DNA of 45,963 nucleotides from Planctomycetota bacterium (GCA_030602705.1 JAUVZF010000027.1:1-45963), one strand, 5' to 3'. Shown: positions 16,815 through 25,206, counted from the first letter of the stretch. The notes: generated by a model from the letters alone, not told the origin. A program made the numbers and translations.

Positions 16815-18194
16815 TCACCTTATCCGTTCCACGAGTTCCGGGTCGAGCGCAAACGGCATTCCCAGCCGGGTGATGTCCCGCAGATAAGCAATCCGCGGCG
16901 TGCGGCCGGCCAGGTCCAAGACGGCTTCCAACACACGATATCGGCCGCACGGCACGCCGAAACCGACGCACCGGACCGAGAACTGAAATCCTCGGGCCGT
17001 CACGTGCGGCGCCACCATCTTAAACTCGTCTGCGTCAAGCAGGTTCTGCGTATAGAGCCATGCTACGGTGGCTTTGGTCTCGGCGTCAAGCCCGCCGCGA
17101 ACGTCCACGATCTCCTGTGCCAGGTTGGCGTCGAGGCCCGGCAGTGTCGCCAGCACCTCGGCGCGGGCCGTGTTGGCGTTCACGAGGCCGACGACTCGCC
17201 TGGGGCCGCGGGAAGACCCGGCCGTCAGCCGGTCCATGACCGTAGGCAGTTCCTCGGCGCCTACACCTGATTCTACCCAGGAACCGGGCTGCACGCCGGG
17301 GTAATCCTTGTGCTGCTGCTTCGGGCGATACCGCATCTCCAACAGTTCGCTCGGGTGCTTGAATGCGTTGCCTTCGGCCCGATACACCTCGATGAACTGG
17401 CGCGTCCGGTCCGGGAGGCCGAGATCTCGCGGCAGGGCGCCACGGTTGATGTCGATGCGTGGGCGTCCTTTCTTATCCACGTTCCGTTCGGACGTAAAGA
17501 CGGTGGCAATCGCCCGCAGACCCGGATTGAGCCGCCCGTCGCGGTTGTCGGGCGGGAAGCGGTCGTCGCCGTCGTCTTCGTTCGGGTCGAGTATGCCGTT
17601 GAAGTTCGCGTCTTCGCCGTACACTTCGGCCGCCGTGAAACCTTTGACCAGGAACAGTTCCTCGACGGTGGCGAGCGGCCCGTTCGGAATAATGTACGGG
17701 GTGTCCAACCCGTCGTAGTACTCCTGTTCGGCGCCTTCGCTGCGGGTTTCGCTGTCGGCGTCGAGGTAGTCGAGCAGGCAATCGACCTGTTCGCCGGTCA
17801 GGTTTTCGAGGGCCGCCCAAGCCTCTTGCGACGCGGTGTTGATGTTGAGTTTGCCGGCCTCGTCGGTCACGCCGTAGCGGACGGTCTCCTGCGTTGTCGG
17901 ATCGTCGCCGTAGATGGTGAAGTACCAGGTATTGGCGCCGTCGTCGGCAACCAACTGGTTCTGGAAGATGTCGGGGTTGTCGTACCAGATTTCCGAGTCG
18001 GTTGCCGAATCCTGAAGGACGGCCATGGCGTAATGAAGTCCGCTGATGGCCGACTCGTAAGCCTGTTCGCCGCGCCGCTGTCCGGCCGACGCCGCCACCT
18101 CGGCGCGCATGCGGAACATAACGCCGGCCGCGATCATTGTCAGCAGCGCCGTCACAACCAGTACCGCCACCAGTACGATGCCGCGGCGTCTCAT
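16815..18194 (-). CDS. gspK: T2SS minor pseudopilin GspK
   Basis: 459 residues. The N-terminus MRRRG-IVLVAVLVVTALLTMIA is a prepilin-type leader and hydrophobic helix, with no glutamate at position 5 of the mature helix, as expected for GspK. The body contains GKLNINTAS near residue 125 and a helical SAM-like domain (EQVDCLLDYLDADSE), both typical of GspK. GspK caps the pseudopilus tip with GspI and GspJ. Residues about 195-206 read DANFNGILDPNE, a textbook EF-hand calcium loop; calcium sites are known in enterotoxigenic E. coli GspK. The start overlaps the gspJ stop by 4 bases (ATGA). The open frame extends upstream to 18938 but that part is antisense-like and lies inside gspJ. Confidence 0.92.
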   Translation of the reverse strand: MRRRGIVLVAVLVVTALLTMIAAGVMFRMRAEVAASAGQRRGEQAYESAISGLHYAMAVLQDSATDSEIWYDNPDIFQNQLVADDGANTWYFTIYGDDPTTQETVRYGVTDEAGKLNINTASQEAWAALENLTGEQVDCLLDYLDADSETRSEGAEQEYYDGLDTPYIIPNGPLATVEELFLVKGFTAAEVYGEDANFNGILDPNEDDGDDRFPPDNRDGRLNPGLRAIATVFTSERNVDKKGRPRIDINRGALPRDLGLPDRTRQFIEVYRAEGNAFKHPSELLEMRYRPKQQHKDYPGVQPGSWVESGVGAEELPTVMDRLTAGSSRGPRRVVGLVNANTARAEVLATLPGLDANLAQEIVDVRGGLDAETKATVAWLYTQNLLDADEFKMVAPHVTARGFQFSVRCVGFGVPCGRYRVLEAVLDLAGRTPRIAYLRDITRLGMPFALDPELVERIR

Positions 18195-18931
18195 AGTGGC
18201 CCCATCCCCCCAAGCCCGCGGATCATAGGGCCGCTCCGGCCCCGGGCAGCCGCCGGCACAAAGACCACACGCCGGAACGTCGGGTACGGATACTCGAAGG
18301 CGTCCTCGATATCTTCGGGCAGCGGCTCGGCCCCCAGGACGATCTCGACCACCTGGGGCAGGTCGCCGCCGCTCCAACTCTCCAGCCACGCGCTGCCGTC
18401 CCAATACTGGAGGCGGATGAACTTGATGTGTGGCGTCAGCAGCGCGGTCTGGATCTCGCCTTCCTCGCCCTCTTGGGCCTCCTCGGCCACGCGCGGCGTC
18501 AGTATCTTCTGGCACGTCTGCTCCAGACCCTCCGCCACCAGGTCGCCGTACTCGTCCTCGACGTAGCGGACACGGTAGCCGACGATCTGGAGGTCGCGCT
18601 CCGGCGGAATCCGCTCCGTCTCCGTCACGCCTTGAACGAGCCACACGCTCCTGCTCGGCAGCGTGACGGTGGAGAACTTCACCTGCTGCGGCGCACCATC
18701 CAACCCCTGGCCGAGGAACCTGAACACAAAGGCCCCGCGCAGTTGCTTGGTGATCAGGTCCATCACCGCGCGCTCCGCGCCGATCAGTTCCGCTTCCTCC
18801 ACCACGGCGGTGCGCACGTCGGCCACCTGCCGATAGAACGTCAGCATCGCCACCATCAGCACCAGCGCGAGCGAGACGGCCAGCACCACCTCTAACAGCG
18901 TGAAGCCTCGACTGCTGGCGCGCTGCCTCAC
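18191..18931 (-). CDS. gspJ: T2SS minor pseudopilin GspJ
   Basis: 246 residues. Leader MRQRASSRG followed by the prepilin peptidase site and helix G-FTLLEVVLAVSLALVLMVAM, with the conserved glutamate at mature position 5. The globular part (LITKQLRGAFVFRF, VGYRVRYVEDEYG, IKFIRLQYWDGSAWLESW) is the pattern of GspJ, which measures strands of the tip complex with GspI and GspK. A Glu-rich insert (AEEAQEGEEGE) lies at about residue 150. It overlaps gspI upstream and gspK downstream by 4 bases each, so the three tip pseudopilins are translationally coupled. Confidence 0.9.
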   Translation of the reverse strand: MRQRASSRGFTLLEVVLAVSLALVLMVAMLTFYRQVADVRTAVVEEAELIGAERAVMDLITKQLRGAFVFRFLGQGLDGAPQQVKFSTVTLPSRSVWLVQGVTETERIPPERDLQIVGYRVRYVEDEYGDLVAEGLEQTCQKILTPRVAEEAQEGEEGEIQTALLTPHIKFIRLQYWDGSAWLESWSGGDLPQVVEIVLGAEPLPEDIEDAFEYPYPTFRRVVFVPAAARGRSGPMIRGLGGMGPL

Positions 18932-19404
18932 AGTGCACCTCCGAAAGCCATCCCGGTTTCCGCAGCGCTCTCGGTCAGCAGATGGTAGAGGCGGTGCGTG
19001 TAGCCGTTCGGCGTGTTACGGATGACGATCTCGACGCGCGTCAAGTCCAGTTCCGTCAGGTTGCCCACGACCGGCGTAACGACGATCTGCCACGTCCAGT
19101 CCTCGAGCGTCTCGTCCTCATAAGCCATGGGGCCGATGTCCGCGATTTCGACGGCCCCCAACTGGATTTCCGAAAGCAGCGTGATGGCCAAGTCGGCCGC
19201 CTGGGCCTCCAGCCGCATGTCATGCGCCGAGCGAACGCAAGCGCTGAGGCCGGCAAGGATCGCCATCGCCACGCCGAAGAACAAGGCCAGGCCGAGAACG
19301 ACCTCCAGCAGCGCGACGCCGGACCGGCGCCGCGGCAGGCACGCGGCCGTTCCGGCCGCGGCTAAACGTCCTGTACGACGCACTTTTGGCTCTCCGATAC
19401 TCAT
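18928..19404 (-). CDS. gspI: T2SS minor pseudopilin GspI
   Basis: 158 residues. It has a 29-residue basic leader, then SG-VALLEVVLGLALFFGVAMAI: the cleavage-site glycine, the glutamate at mature position 5 and the hydrophobic helix. The short globular part, with DWTWQIVVTPVV and LDLTRVEIVI, fits GspI, which starts assembly of the pseudopilus tip. The leader is longer than the usual 6-10 residues. The only in-frame ATG options begin it at 19404, 17 bases after gspH, without a strong Shine-Dalgarno. Overlaps gspJ by 4 bases. Confidence 0.85.
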   Translation of the reverse strand: MSIGEPKVRRTGRLAAAGTAACLPRRRSGVALLEVVLGLALFFGVAMAILAGLSACVRSAHDMRLEAQAADLAITLLSEIQLGAVEIADIGPMAYEDETLEDWTWQIVVTPVVGNLTELDLTRVEIVIRNTPNGYTHRLYHLLTESAAETGMAFGGAL

Positions 19405-19421
19405 CGCGCCACCCGTCGGCG

Positions 19422-20102
19422 TCAGTACGCCTCCAACTCCGCCAACTCATCCAGTTCCTCGAGCGTGAGGATGCACCGGCTCACGGCGCCGGTCAGGCCA
19501 TCGAGTTGGAGCCTGGCCCTGGGTCCCTCGGGCGCATCGGCGGCAACGAGTTCGATGACGACCGAGTCGCTGGACCCGTCCGGTTCGAACGTGACGGCGG
19601 CCTGGTCGGGGTCCGCCGCGTAGCCCCCGCCGACGGTCGCCTCCTCGAAATTGCGGTAGGCGCTGGCGCCGACGAACTCGCACCGCTCGACGTCAATGCC
19701 GTCGATCTGGAGGAACTTCTGCCACGTGCATGCCGTGTACTGGACGAACTCGCCCGGTTGGGTCAGCGGTTGGGGCTCCCAGAGGACGTTTGCCCGCCCC
19801 TGTTCCTGATCGATCTGGAGGCGAAGCCGCCGGCCCTTGTTGGCGGCATCGGCCCGAGCCATGCGCAGGGCGGTTTCCATCCGCAGGGAAGCCTCCTGAA
19901 GGGCGTGGCCGCCTCGCAGCGCCGGGAAGTTAACCGCAGCAATGCCCATCAGGAGCACGAGGATGACCAGTGCCAGCACGATCTCAACAAGCGTGAAGCC
20001 CCTGCGCGTTCGCGGGGGCTCCGCCGCCTGATGCCTTATGCGCCGCCGTCCGGGACCGTTACGGTGCGGTAGCGTCCTCGTCGGACCAGTTTTTGACGTC
20101 AT
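19422..20102 (-). CDS. gspH: T2SS minor pseudopilin GspH
   Basis: 226 residues. A 34-residue Arg-rich leader ends at RRG-FTLVEIVLALVILVLLMGIA, with glutamate at mature position 5. The body starts with helices AVNFPALRGGHALQEASLRM and METALRMARADAANKG, the GspH/FimT pattern, followed by a beta-rich part. GspH sits between the tip and the GspG shaft. The first ATG lies inside gspG, giving a 44-base overlap. No in-frame ATG, GTG or TTG lies between it and the cleavage site, so the long leader seems real. The protein ends close to gspI. Confidence 0.88.
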   Translation of the reverse strand: MTSKTGPTRTLPHRNGPGRRRIRHQAAEPPRTRRGFTLVEIVLALVILVLLMGIAAVNFPALRGGHALQEASLRMETALRMARADAANKGRRLRLQIDQEQGRANVLWEPQPLTQPGEFVQYTACTWQKFLQIDGIDVERCEFVGASAYRNFEEATVGGGYAADPDQAAVTFEPDGSSDSVVIELVAADAPEGPRARLQLDGLTGAVSRCILTLEELDELAELEAY

Positions 20103-20526
20103 CTTCCGTCCCGTCCACCCCGTCGGGTCCGTTGGACCACAGACGGTAGGGCTGCGCCTGTGCCTCGTCGGTGCCCGCCACGTTCACTTCGTAATTGAAT
20201 GTGTTCCTCCAAGCGTCGCGCGGCTCTTTCTTGAGGTACGGTCCGCGCCACATCTCTCCGACCTGCTCGCTCTCGAACGTCGGCTTGACGCGCAAGGCGG
20301 TCAGGTTACCCTCCTCCTCCGTCGGGTAGTGGCCAATGTGCATGTTGTAGGTCTCGATCGCGGTCTCGATGCTGGTGAGCATGGCTTTGGTGGCATCTTT
20401 CTTGGCTCCCTCCCGGGTGCCGATGAGCGAGACGATGGCCACGCCGGCCAACATGCCGATGATGGCCAGCACCAGCAGGATCTCGATCAGCGTGAAACCG
20501 CGCCTGGCCTTCAGCCGGTTTTTCAT
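20059..20526 (-). CDS. gspG: T2SS major pseudopilin GspG
   Basis: 155 residues forming the shaft of the pseudopilus. Leader MKNRLKARRG, then FTLIEILLVLAIIGMLAGVA, with glutamate at mature position 5. Family signatures follow: AIETYNMHIGHYPTEEEG, DAWRNTFNYE, and a C-terminal calcium-binding loop rich in Asp and Gly (SNGPDGVDGTEDDVKNW). Two ATGs lie in tandem at 20529 and 20526. A strong AAGGAGGG lies immediately upstream; spacing favours the second ATG, which also gives the usual short leader. The longer open frame to 20673 is unsupported. An 86-base gap containing a hairpin separates it from gspF. Confidence 0.95.
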   Translation of the reverse strand: MKNRLKARRGFTLIEILLVLAIIGMLAGVAIVSLIGTREGAKKDATKAMLTSIETAIETYNMHIGHYPTEEEGNLTALRVKPTFESEQVGEMWRGPYLKKEPRDAWRNTFNYEVNVAGTDEAQAQPYRLWSNGPDGVDGTEDDVKNWSDEDATAP

Positions 20527-20575
20527 CATTGCCCTCCTTCTCATTCTTAACGCATTGCCGGAAACCATCCACCAC

Positions 20576-20599
20576 CCGGCCGCACCTCTGTCCGGCCGG
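20576..20599 (-). promoter_or_regulatory. Small inverted repeat between gspF and gspG
   Basis: CCGGCCG (20576-20582) and CGGCCGG (20593-20599) form a perfect 7-base stem with a 10-base loop. It sits in the only sizeable gap ahead of the major pseudopilin gene. A hairpin here could stabilise the gspG mRNA end or cut read-through from gspF. No U-tract follows, so it is not a convincing terminator. Confidence 0.35.
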
Positions 20600-20611
20600 A
20601 CGACCAACATT

Positions 20612-21805
20612 CTACCGCATGGCGCCCGCCATGCTGAAGATCGGATATACCAGCGCGATGGCAAAGACCGCAATGCCTGCCGCCAGCACGACGAGGATCA
20701 GCGGCTCAATGAGGCGGACGCCGAGGTCCACCTGCCGGTTCGTTCGCCGCTCGACCGTATCGGCAATCCTCAGCAGTGTCTTCTCCAACTGGTTCGATTC
20801 CTCCGCCACGGCGATCATCTCGAGGATTTCGACCGGGAAGAACCCGCTTGCCCCGAGCGGTCCGGCCAGCGTCTCGCCGGCCCGCACGTTCTCCGACGCC
20901 TCCCCGATGGCCTCGGACAAGACCGGCGACCCGGTCGCGTCCTTCGAGATGGCCAGCGACTCGAGCAGCGGCACGCCGTTGGCCAGCATCGCACCGAGGA
21001 CGCGGCAGAACCGCGTGATCGCCACCAGCCTCGCTATGCGGCCGATGACAGGAATCTTCAGCCGCCACTGGTCCCACCGGCGCCGGCCTCGCTCGCTCGC
21101 AAGGAAACTCCACCCACCGATGACCGCCACAACCGCCCCCAGCAGCAGCAGAGGCCACAGGTTCCGAAACACCCCGCTCAGCGCGAACAGCAGCCGCGTA
21201 GGCCAGTGGACCGGGATGTCCTCAAACAACCCCTCGAACTGCGGCACGAGGGCAATCAACACGCCGCTGCCGACAAGCAGCCCTACCGCCACCACCAGAA
21301 GCGGATACGCCATGGCTCCGAGCACCTTGTTCCGCAGTTCGTCCTGCCGCTCCAGGAAGTTCGCGAGGTTTGCAAGGACCTCTTCGAGGAACCCGGCCCG
21401 CTCGCCGGCCCGGACCATTGCCACGTGCAGCGGCTTGAAGACCTCGGAAAACGCAGCCATCGCATCGGCAAGCGACTTGCCGGCAGCCACGTCTTCACGA
21501 ACCCGGTTGATGTGCCCGGCCAGACGCGTGTTGACGGTGGACCGCGCCAGAATATCGAGCGCCCTGAGGGCGGGGACATCGGCTCCCAGCAGGTCGGAAA
21601 GTTGACCGTACATGACCGCCAGATCACGCGCCCGCACACGCCGGGACCGAAATCCCTTCCCCGTCCTCTCCTGAGACGTTAGCCGAACGGGGAACAGGGC
21701 CCTCTCGTCCAAGGCGCGGACGGCAGCCGTCTCGCTCTCAGCCTGGATCAGGCCGGTCACCTCCTTGCCGGCTGACGTCTTGGCCAGGTACTGATAAGTT
21801 GCCAC
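20612..21805 (-). CDS. gspF: T2SS inner-membrane platform protein GspF
   Basis: 397 residues, the usual GspF/PilC length. The N-terminus ATYQYLAKTSAGKEVTGLIQ is the standard opening. Two T2SSF domains (about residues 65-190 and 268-390) carry FYGQL-like LAVMYGQLSDLLGADVPALR and ITRFCRVLGAMLANGVPLLE. Three membrane helices lie at about 162-185, 212-232 and 370-392. The protein is the platform on which GspE drives pseudopilin addition. Start codon GTG at 21805, with a GA-rich stretch upstream. It follows gspE by 74 bases and precedes gspG. Confidence 0.95.
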   Translation of the reverse strand: MATYQYLAKTSAGKEVTGLIQAESETAAVRALDERALFPVRLTSQERTGKGFRSRRVRARDLAVMYGQLSDLLGADVPALRALDILARSTVNTRLAGHINRVREDVAAGKSLADAMAAFSEVFKPLHVAMVRAGERAGFLEEVLANLANFLERQDELRNKVLGAMAYPLLVVAVGLLVGSGVLIALVPQFEGLFEDIPVHWPTRLLFALSGVFRNLWPLLLLGAVVAVIGGWSFLASERGRRRWDQWRLKIPVIGRIARLVAITRFCRVLGAMLANGVPLLESLAISKDATGSPVLSEAIGEASENVRAGETLAGPLGASGFFPVEILEMIAVAEESNQLEKTLLRIADTVERRTNRQVDLGVRLIEPLILVVLAAGIAVFAIALVYPIFSMAGAMR

Positions 21806-21879
21806 GGGGCCTCGCCCTCTCTGCCGACGGCGTCCGGCGCAACCTTGGCGCGCGACGCCGCCTCCCGCCGCCCCCCGGG

Positions 21880-23550
21880 TCAGGCCTTCGTTGACCGCAT
21901 GACCTCTTCGGGCGTGGTGATGCCTGCTCTAACCTTCATCCATCCGTCTTCGCGTAGCAGGCGCAGCCCGCGCCGGACGGCCACCTTCATGATCGCGCCG
22001 GAGGAGGCCCGCTCCATGATCTTCTCGTGGATCGAGTCGTCCGCCACCAGGAGTTCAAACAGGCCCGTCCGCCCGCGGAACCCGGTGTCGCGGCACTTGC
22101 GGCAGCCGGCGCCTCGCCACAGTGTTTGGCCCGGCTCCAGTTTGAAGTCGGGCGGCAGGTTCTCGACGTCGGGCTCGTACTCCTCCTTGCAGTGCGGGCA
22201 GATCGTGCGTATGAGACGCTGGGCCATGGCGCCCGCCAGCGTGCTCGTGAGCAGGAACGGCTCCACGCCCATGTCGAGCAGCCGCGTCGCGGCCGAGGAG
22301 GCGTCGTTGGTGTGCAAAGTCGATAACACCAGGTGGCCGGTCAACGACGCCTGGATGGCGGCCTCGGCCGTCTCGAGGTCGCGGATCTCGCCTATCATCA
22401 CCGAGTCCGGGTCGTGACGCAGCACGGCTCGCAGGCCCCGCGCGAACGTCAGCCCCGTTTTGGTAGACACCTGGATCTGGTTCACGCCCTCCAGGTGATA
22501 CTCCACCGGGTCCTCGATCGTCACGAGTTTCAGTTCCGGGCTGACCATGGCCTGAAGCGCCGCGTACAGCGTCGTCGTCTTGCCGCACCCCGTGGGCCCG
22601 GTTACCAGAAGAATGCCGTGCGGCCGTGCAATGATCTCGCGGAAGACGCCGAAGGTGTCCTCGGCCATACCGAGTTCTGGCAGCGTGTACAGGACGGTCG
22701 AGGTCTCCAGTAGTCGCATGACGATGCCTTCGCCGAAGAGCATCGGAATGACGCTCACGCGGACGTCGATCTGGCGGTTGCCCACCTGGAACTTGATGCG
22801 GCCGTCCTGCGGCAGGCGTTTCTCGGCAATGTTCAGATGGGCCAGAATCTTAATGCGGCTGATGATGGCGGCCTGGAACCGCTCGATCTGCGGCGGCATC
22901 GACGCCACGTGCAGGACCCCGTCGATGCGGTACCGCACCACGAGATTGTTCTCGTACGGTTCGATGTGGATGTCGCTGGCCCGTTCGTTGAGGGCCTCCA
23001 GGAAGATCTCGTTGACGAGTTTGATGACGCTCGCCTCCTGGGCCATCTCCAGGAGGTCTTCGGTTTCCCGGGCGGCGTCACCGATGACCTCAACGTCCTC
23101 GGCGCTTACCATCTCGTCCACCGTGTCGCCGCCGACGCCGTAATGCGTCTTGATGACCTTGCGGATGTCCTCCTCCGGCGCCAGGGCCGGCTGGATCGTC
23201 AGCCCGGTCAGCAATCGCAATTCATCGAAGGCGTACAGGTCAAACGGGTCGCTCGTCGCAACGGTCAGCATGCCGTCGGTGCGGCTGACGGGAACGAGGT
23301 TCTTGCGATACACGAGTTTGGCCGGCAGGCTGCGAAGGGTCTCGACGTCGATCTCAACCTTCGAGAGGTCCATCAGCGGAATCGACAACTCCTCGCTCAT
23401 GATCCGGAGGAACGACTCTTCGGTGACGTACCCCAGGCGCACCAGCGCGCGGTCCAGGCGCACCCCTTCCTTCTTGCGCAGGTCCATGGCTTCAGCCAGT
23501 TGGTCCGGCTGAATCAGGCCTTGCTCCAGCAGTACTTCGACGATACTCAT
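21880..23550 (-). CDS. gspE: T2SS assembly ATPase GspE
   Basis: 556 residues. N-terminal MshE/GspE-N domain (MSIVEVLLEQGLIQPDQLAE onward, about 1-140), second N-domain, then the ATPase core: Walker A GPTGCGKTTT (about residue 317), Asp box IEDPVEYHLEG, Walker B VMIGEIRD, His box GHLVLSTLHTNDA. A four-cysteine zinc module follows: CPHC (about 449) and CRKC (about 483). Powers pseudopilus assembly on the cytoplasmic face by binding GspL and GspF. ATG chosen at 23550, because GGAGGT lies about 10 bases upstream and the protein then starts at the family N-terminus. The longer open frame to 23757 reads through a tandem repeat and hairpin. First gene of the operon. Confidence 0.95.
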   Translation of the reverse strand: MSIVEVLLEQGLIQPDQLAEAMDLRKKEGVRLDRALVRLGYVTEESFLRIMSEELSIPLMDLSKVEIDVETLRSLPAKLVYRKNLVPVSRTDGMLTVATSDPFDLYAFDELRLLTGLTIQPALAPEEDIRKVIKTHYGVGGDTVDEMVSAEDVEVIGDAARETEDLLEMAQEASVIKLVNEIFLEALNERASDIHIEPYENNLVVRYRIDGVLHVASMPPQIERFQAAIISRIKILAHLNIAEKRLPQDGRIKFQVGNRQIDVRVSVIPMLFGEGIVMRLLETSTVLYTLPELGMAEDTFGVFREIIARPHGILLVTGPTGCGKTTTLYAALQAMVSPELKLVTIEDPVEYHLEGVNQIQVSTKTGLTFARGLRAVLRHDPDSVMIGEIRDLETAEAAIQASLTGHLVLSTLHTNDASSAATRLLDMGVEPFLLTSTLAGAMAQRLIRTICPHCKEEYEPDVENLPPDFKLEPGQTLWRGAGCRKCRDTGFRGRTGLFELLVADDSIHEKIMERASSGAIMKVAVRRGLRLLREDGWMKVRAGITTPEEVMRSTKA

Positions 23551-23570
23551 ACGGTGTGCCGACCTCCGCA

Positions 23571-23672
23571 CTTCTTCTTTTGTGTCCGCCTTCTTCTTTT
23601 GTGTCCGCTTGGTGGCCTTCCCAGGCCGCCAAGACATATCGCAACGACCGTTCGCGGCGGCCTGGGAAGGCC
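23571..23672. repeat. Tandem 19-base repeat and perfect 17-base inverted repeat in the gspE leader
   Basis: CTTCTTCTTTTGTGTCCGC occurs twice back to back (23571-23589 and 23590-23608). Next to it GGCCTTCCCAGGCCGCC (23614-23630) and GGCGGCCTGGGAAGGCC (23656-23672) form a perfect 17-base stem with a 25-base loop. On the minus strand both lie in the untranslated leader of the T2SS operon, upstream of the gspE Shine-Dalgarno. They may be a REP-like or small mobile element, or a leader structure controlling the operon. Confidence 0.7.
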
Positions 23673-23942
23673 GCCGCGCGAAACGTGCCGACCTCCGCGG
23701 CTGCGCACCCCAAGCGCACTTGCCGCCTCTTCTGCCCATTCTAACCACCGGCGGCATACAGGGTTCCGAGTTTCTTCAATCTACTGAACGCTCTCGTGGA
23801 CTCGCTGTTGCATGATTTTATCAACCAGATGCCGCCTGGGGTACCAGTTGGAGTTGGCGGGCGCCTTTTCCCCTTGAAGAAGCCCGATTCTACGCGTACT
23901 TTGCCTACGTCGGACGCTTGCCCGGGCGCCTCCGGGGAAACG
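23673..23942. other. Upstream region of the T2SS operon, no gene recognised
   Basis: About 270 bases between the operon leader hairpin and the gene fragments at 23943. Short open frames here have no recognisable features. The T2SS promoter should lie in or near this stretch, but I could not identify convincing -35 and -10 boxes. Confidence 0.3.
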
Positions 23943-23995
23943 ATGAAAACCGCCGACGTTGCCGTTATCGGTTTTGGAACGGTTGGCACAGGCGT
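23943..23995 (+). pseudogene. Homoserine dehydrogenase N-terminal fragment
   Basis: The plus strand reads MKTADVAVIGFGTVGTGVV, the start of a homoserine dehydrogenase: a beta strand and the GxGxVG dinucleotide-binding loop. After this the similarity stops abruptly, and the opposite strand then encodes a phage portal fragment. Only about 18 codons remain, so no enzyme can be made. GGGGAAA lies just upstream of the ATG. Another NAD-binding Rossmann protein is possible, but IGFGTVGTGVV is highly typical of this enzyme. Confidence 0.5.
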
Positions 23996-24094
23996 GGTGC
24001 GGAGTTTTTCGGCGAGGCCGACGGCCTTCGACCACTCGGCGAACTCGCGTTCGATCTGCCGGTTGGCCTCCGGATCGTCGCCTGGTCTGGTTGT
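23996..24094 (-). pseudogene. Phage portal protein fragment (lambda type)
   Basis: The minus strand reads GDDPEANRQIEREFAEWSKA and then VGLAEKLRT. This resembles the segment of lambda-family portal proteins in which a residue-rich helix with a W is followed by a helix ending in KLRT. It is bounded upstream by an in-frame TAG at about 24095 and downstream by the homoserine dehydrogenase fragment. It has the same orientation as the terminase remnant at 31347-32879. Confidence 0.5.
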
Positions 24095-24204
24095 CTATCC
24101 GATCATACGATGCGCACGCGCCGGTAGGAAGAGGTTTTCGGGTGATGAGGTGAAATGGTTACGCATGTAGACTCTGTGCAGCGTTTGGCGCGGCGATGAG
24201 GCGG

Positions 24205-25206
24205 TTAGACCCTCAATCCCTGGGGCTGTCGGTCCCTCTCGTGGCGGGGCGACTCGAGGTCGGCCGGCGGCCGGCGCATTATCGAGTTCACTCGCTCGAC
24301 CGCGGTGATATCCCGGAAGGTGACGAGGGCGCCACGCGGGCTTTCTGTGCCCCCGTTGATCGGCGCTGCACTGACGGCGATCGCGCGGACGCCCTTCGAA
24401 GAGGTGTCGAGATGAAGTGTGACGCCTCGCTGGACGGTGCCTTCGCGGATAGCGGTCACCCAAGGAAGTTCGTCAGCGGGCCCATCGGACCCATCCGGCA
24501 TCCAGGGGAGCGCCGACGCCCCGCGGCCGAGCAGTTGGCCGGCTGGTCGACCAAGGGTCTCCTCGGCCGCTGCGTTAGCGAGAACAATGTGGAACCTGTC
24601 GTCCAGGATGAGCAGGCCTTCCGACATGCTGTCCAGCACAGCCTTCACTCGCTCGGGGATGACCGCCACAGGATCGAATTGCCGTAAGGCTGCGAACAGA
24701 TAGAGCGTGTACGCCGCAAGGCCCACGAGGCCGAGAAACAGGGCCAGGCCTACTCCCGGTATGCCGAGCCAGCCCAGGATGCCGTCGGCTTCGGCCGGCC
24801 GGAACTGAATCTCTACCTTCCCCCAGGGCTCCTCGCCGCGCAGAACCGGCACCTGCCACTGTGTCGCCGTTGAGCGGTTGTTCGGAAGAGGTTCCCAGTT
24901 CGCCTCGTGATTGCCGGCCTCGACCAGGAGTTCTCCGGCGGCCGTCCGGACGCCTGTGGACAGGACATCGGGATGGCGCTGAACGAGTGCTCGCACGACT
25001 GCACGGATGGGCGCCACGTCTCCGCGCTCGGCCGCAACGGCACACTGAACGGCAATGGTCTCACATAGCCGCTTGCGGCCTTCGAGAACAACACCCTCCG
25101 TGTCCGGCACAAACCCGAAAAGGCAGGCGCCAAAGACCAGCGAGACCGTCACGCCGGTCAGGCCGATGCTCAATCGCACCGCCGTGGACCATCGACTACG
25201 GATCAT
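24205..25206 (-). pseudogene. Truncated membrane sensor with PAS domain
   Basis: 333 residues: membrane helix (about 12-32), an extracytoplasmic sensor part, a second membrane helix (about 150-172, LGWLGIPGVGLALFLGLVGL), then a PAS domain (VKAVLDSMSEGLLILDDRFH ... LGRPAGQLLG ... VTFRDITAVE). It ends in a coiled-coil linker (ADLESPRHERDRQPQGLRV) at a stop, just where a histidine-kinase or GGDEF output domain would start. With no catalytic domain visible after it, the gene is probably the front half of a broken signalling protein. ATG at 25206 is preferred because the hydrophobic helix follows closely; an in-frame start at 25254 is possible. Could still be made as a sensor without output. Confidence 0.65.

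Noticed and set aside
16815-18938. Long form of gspK starting at 18938
   Set aside because: The upstream part lies within gspJ in a shadow frame and has no signal; the prepilin leader begins at 18194 with an ATGA overlap.
23571-23608. CRISPR-like direct repeats in the gspE leader
   Set aside because: Only two units, back to back with no spacer, and no cas genes in the window.
21880-23757. Long form of gspE starting at 23757
   Set aside because: The added residues are Arg/Lys-rich translation of a tandem repeat and hairpin; GGAGGT and the family N-terminus support 23550.
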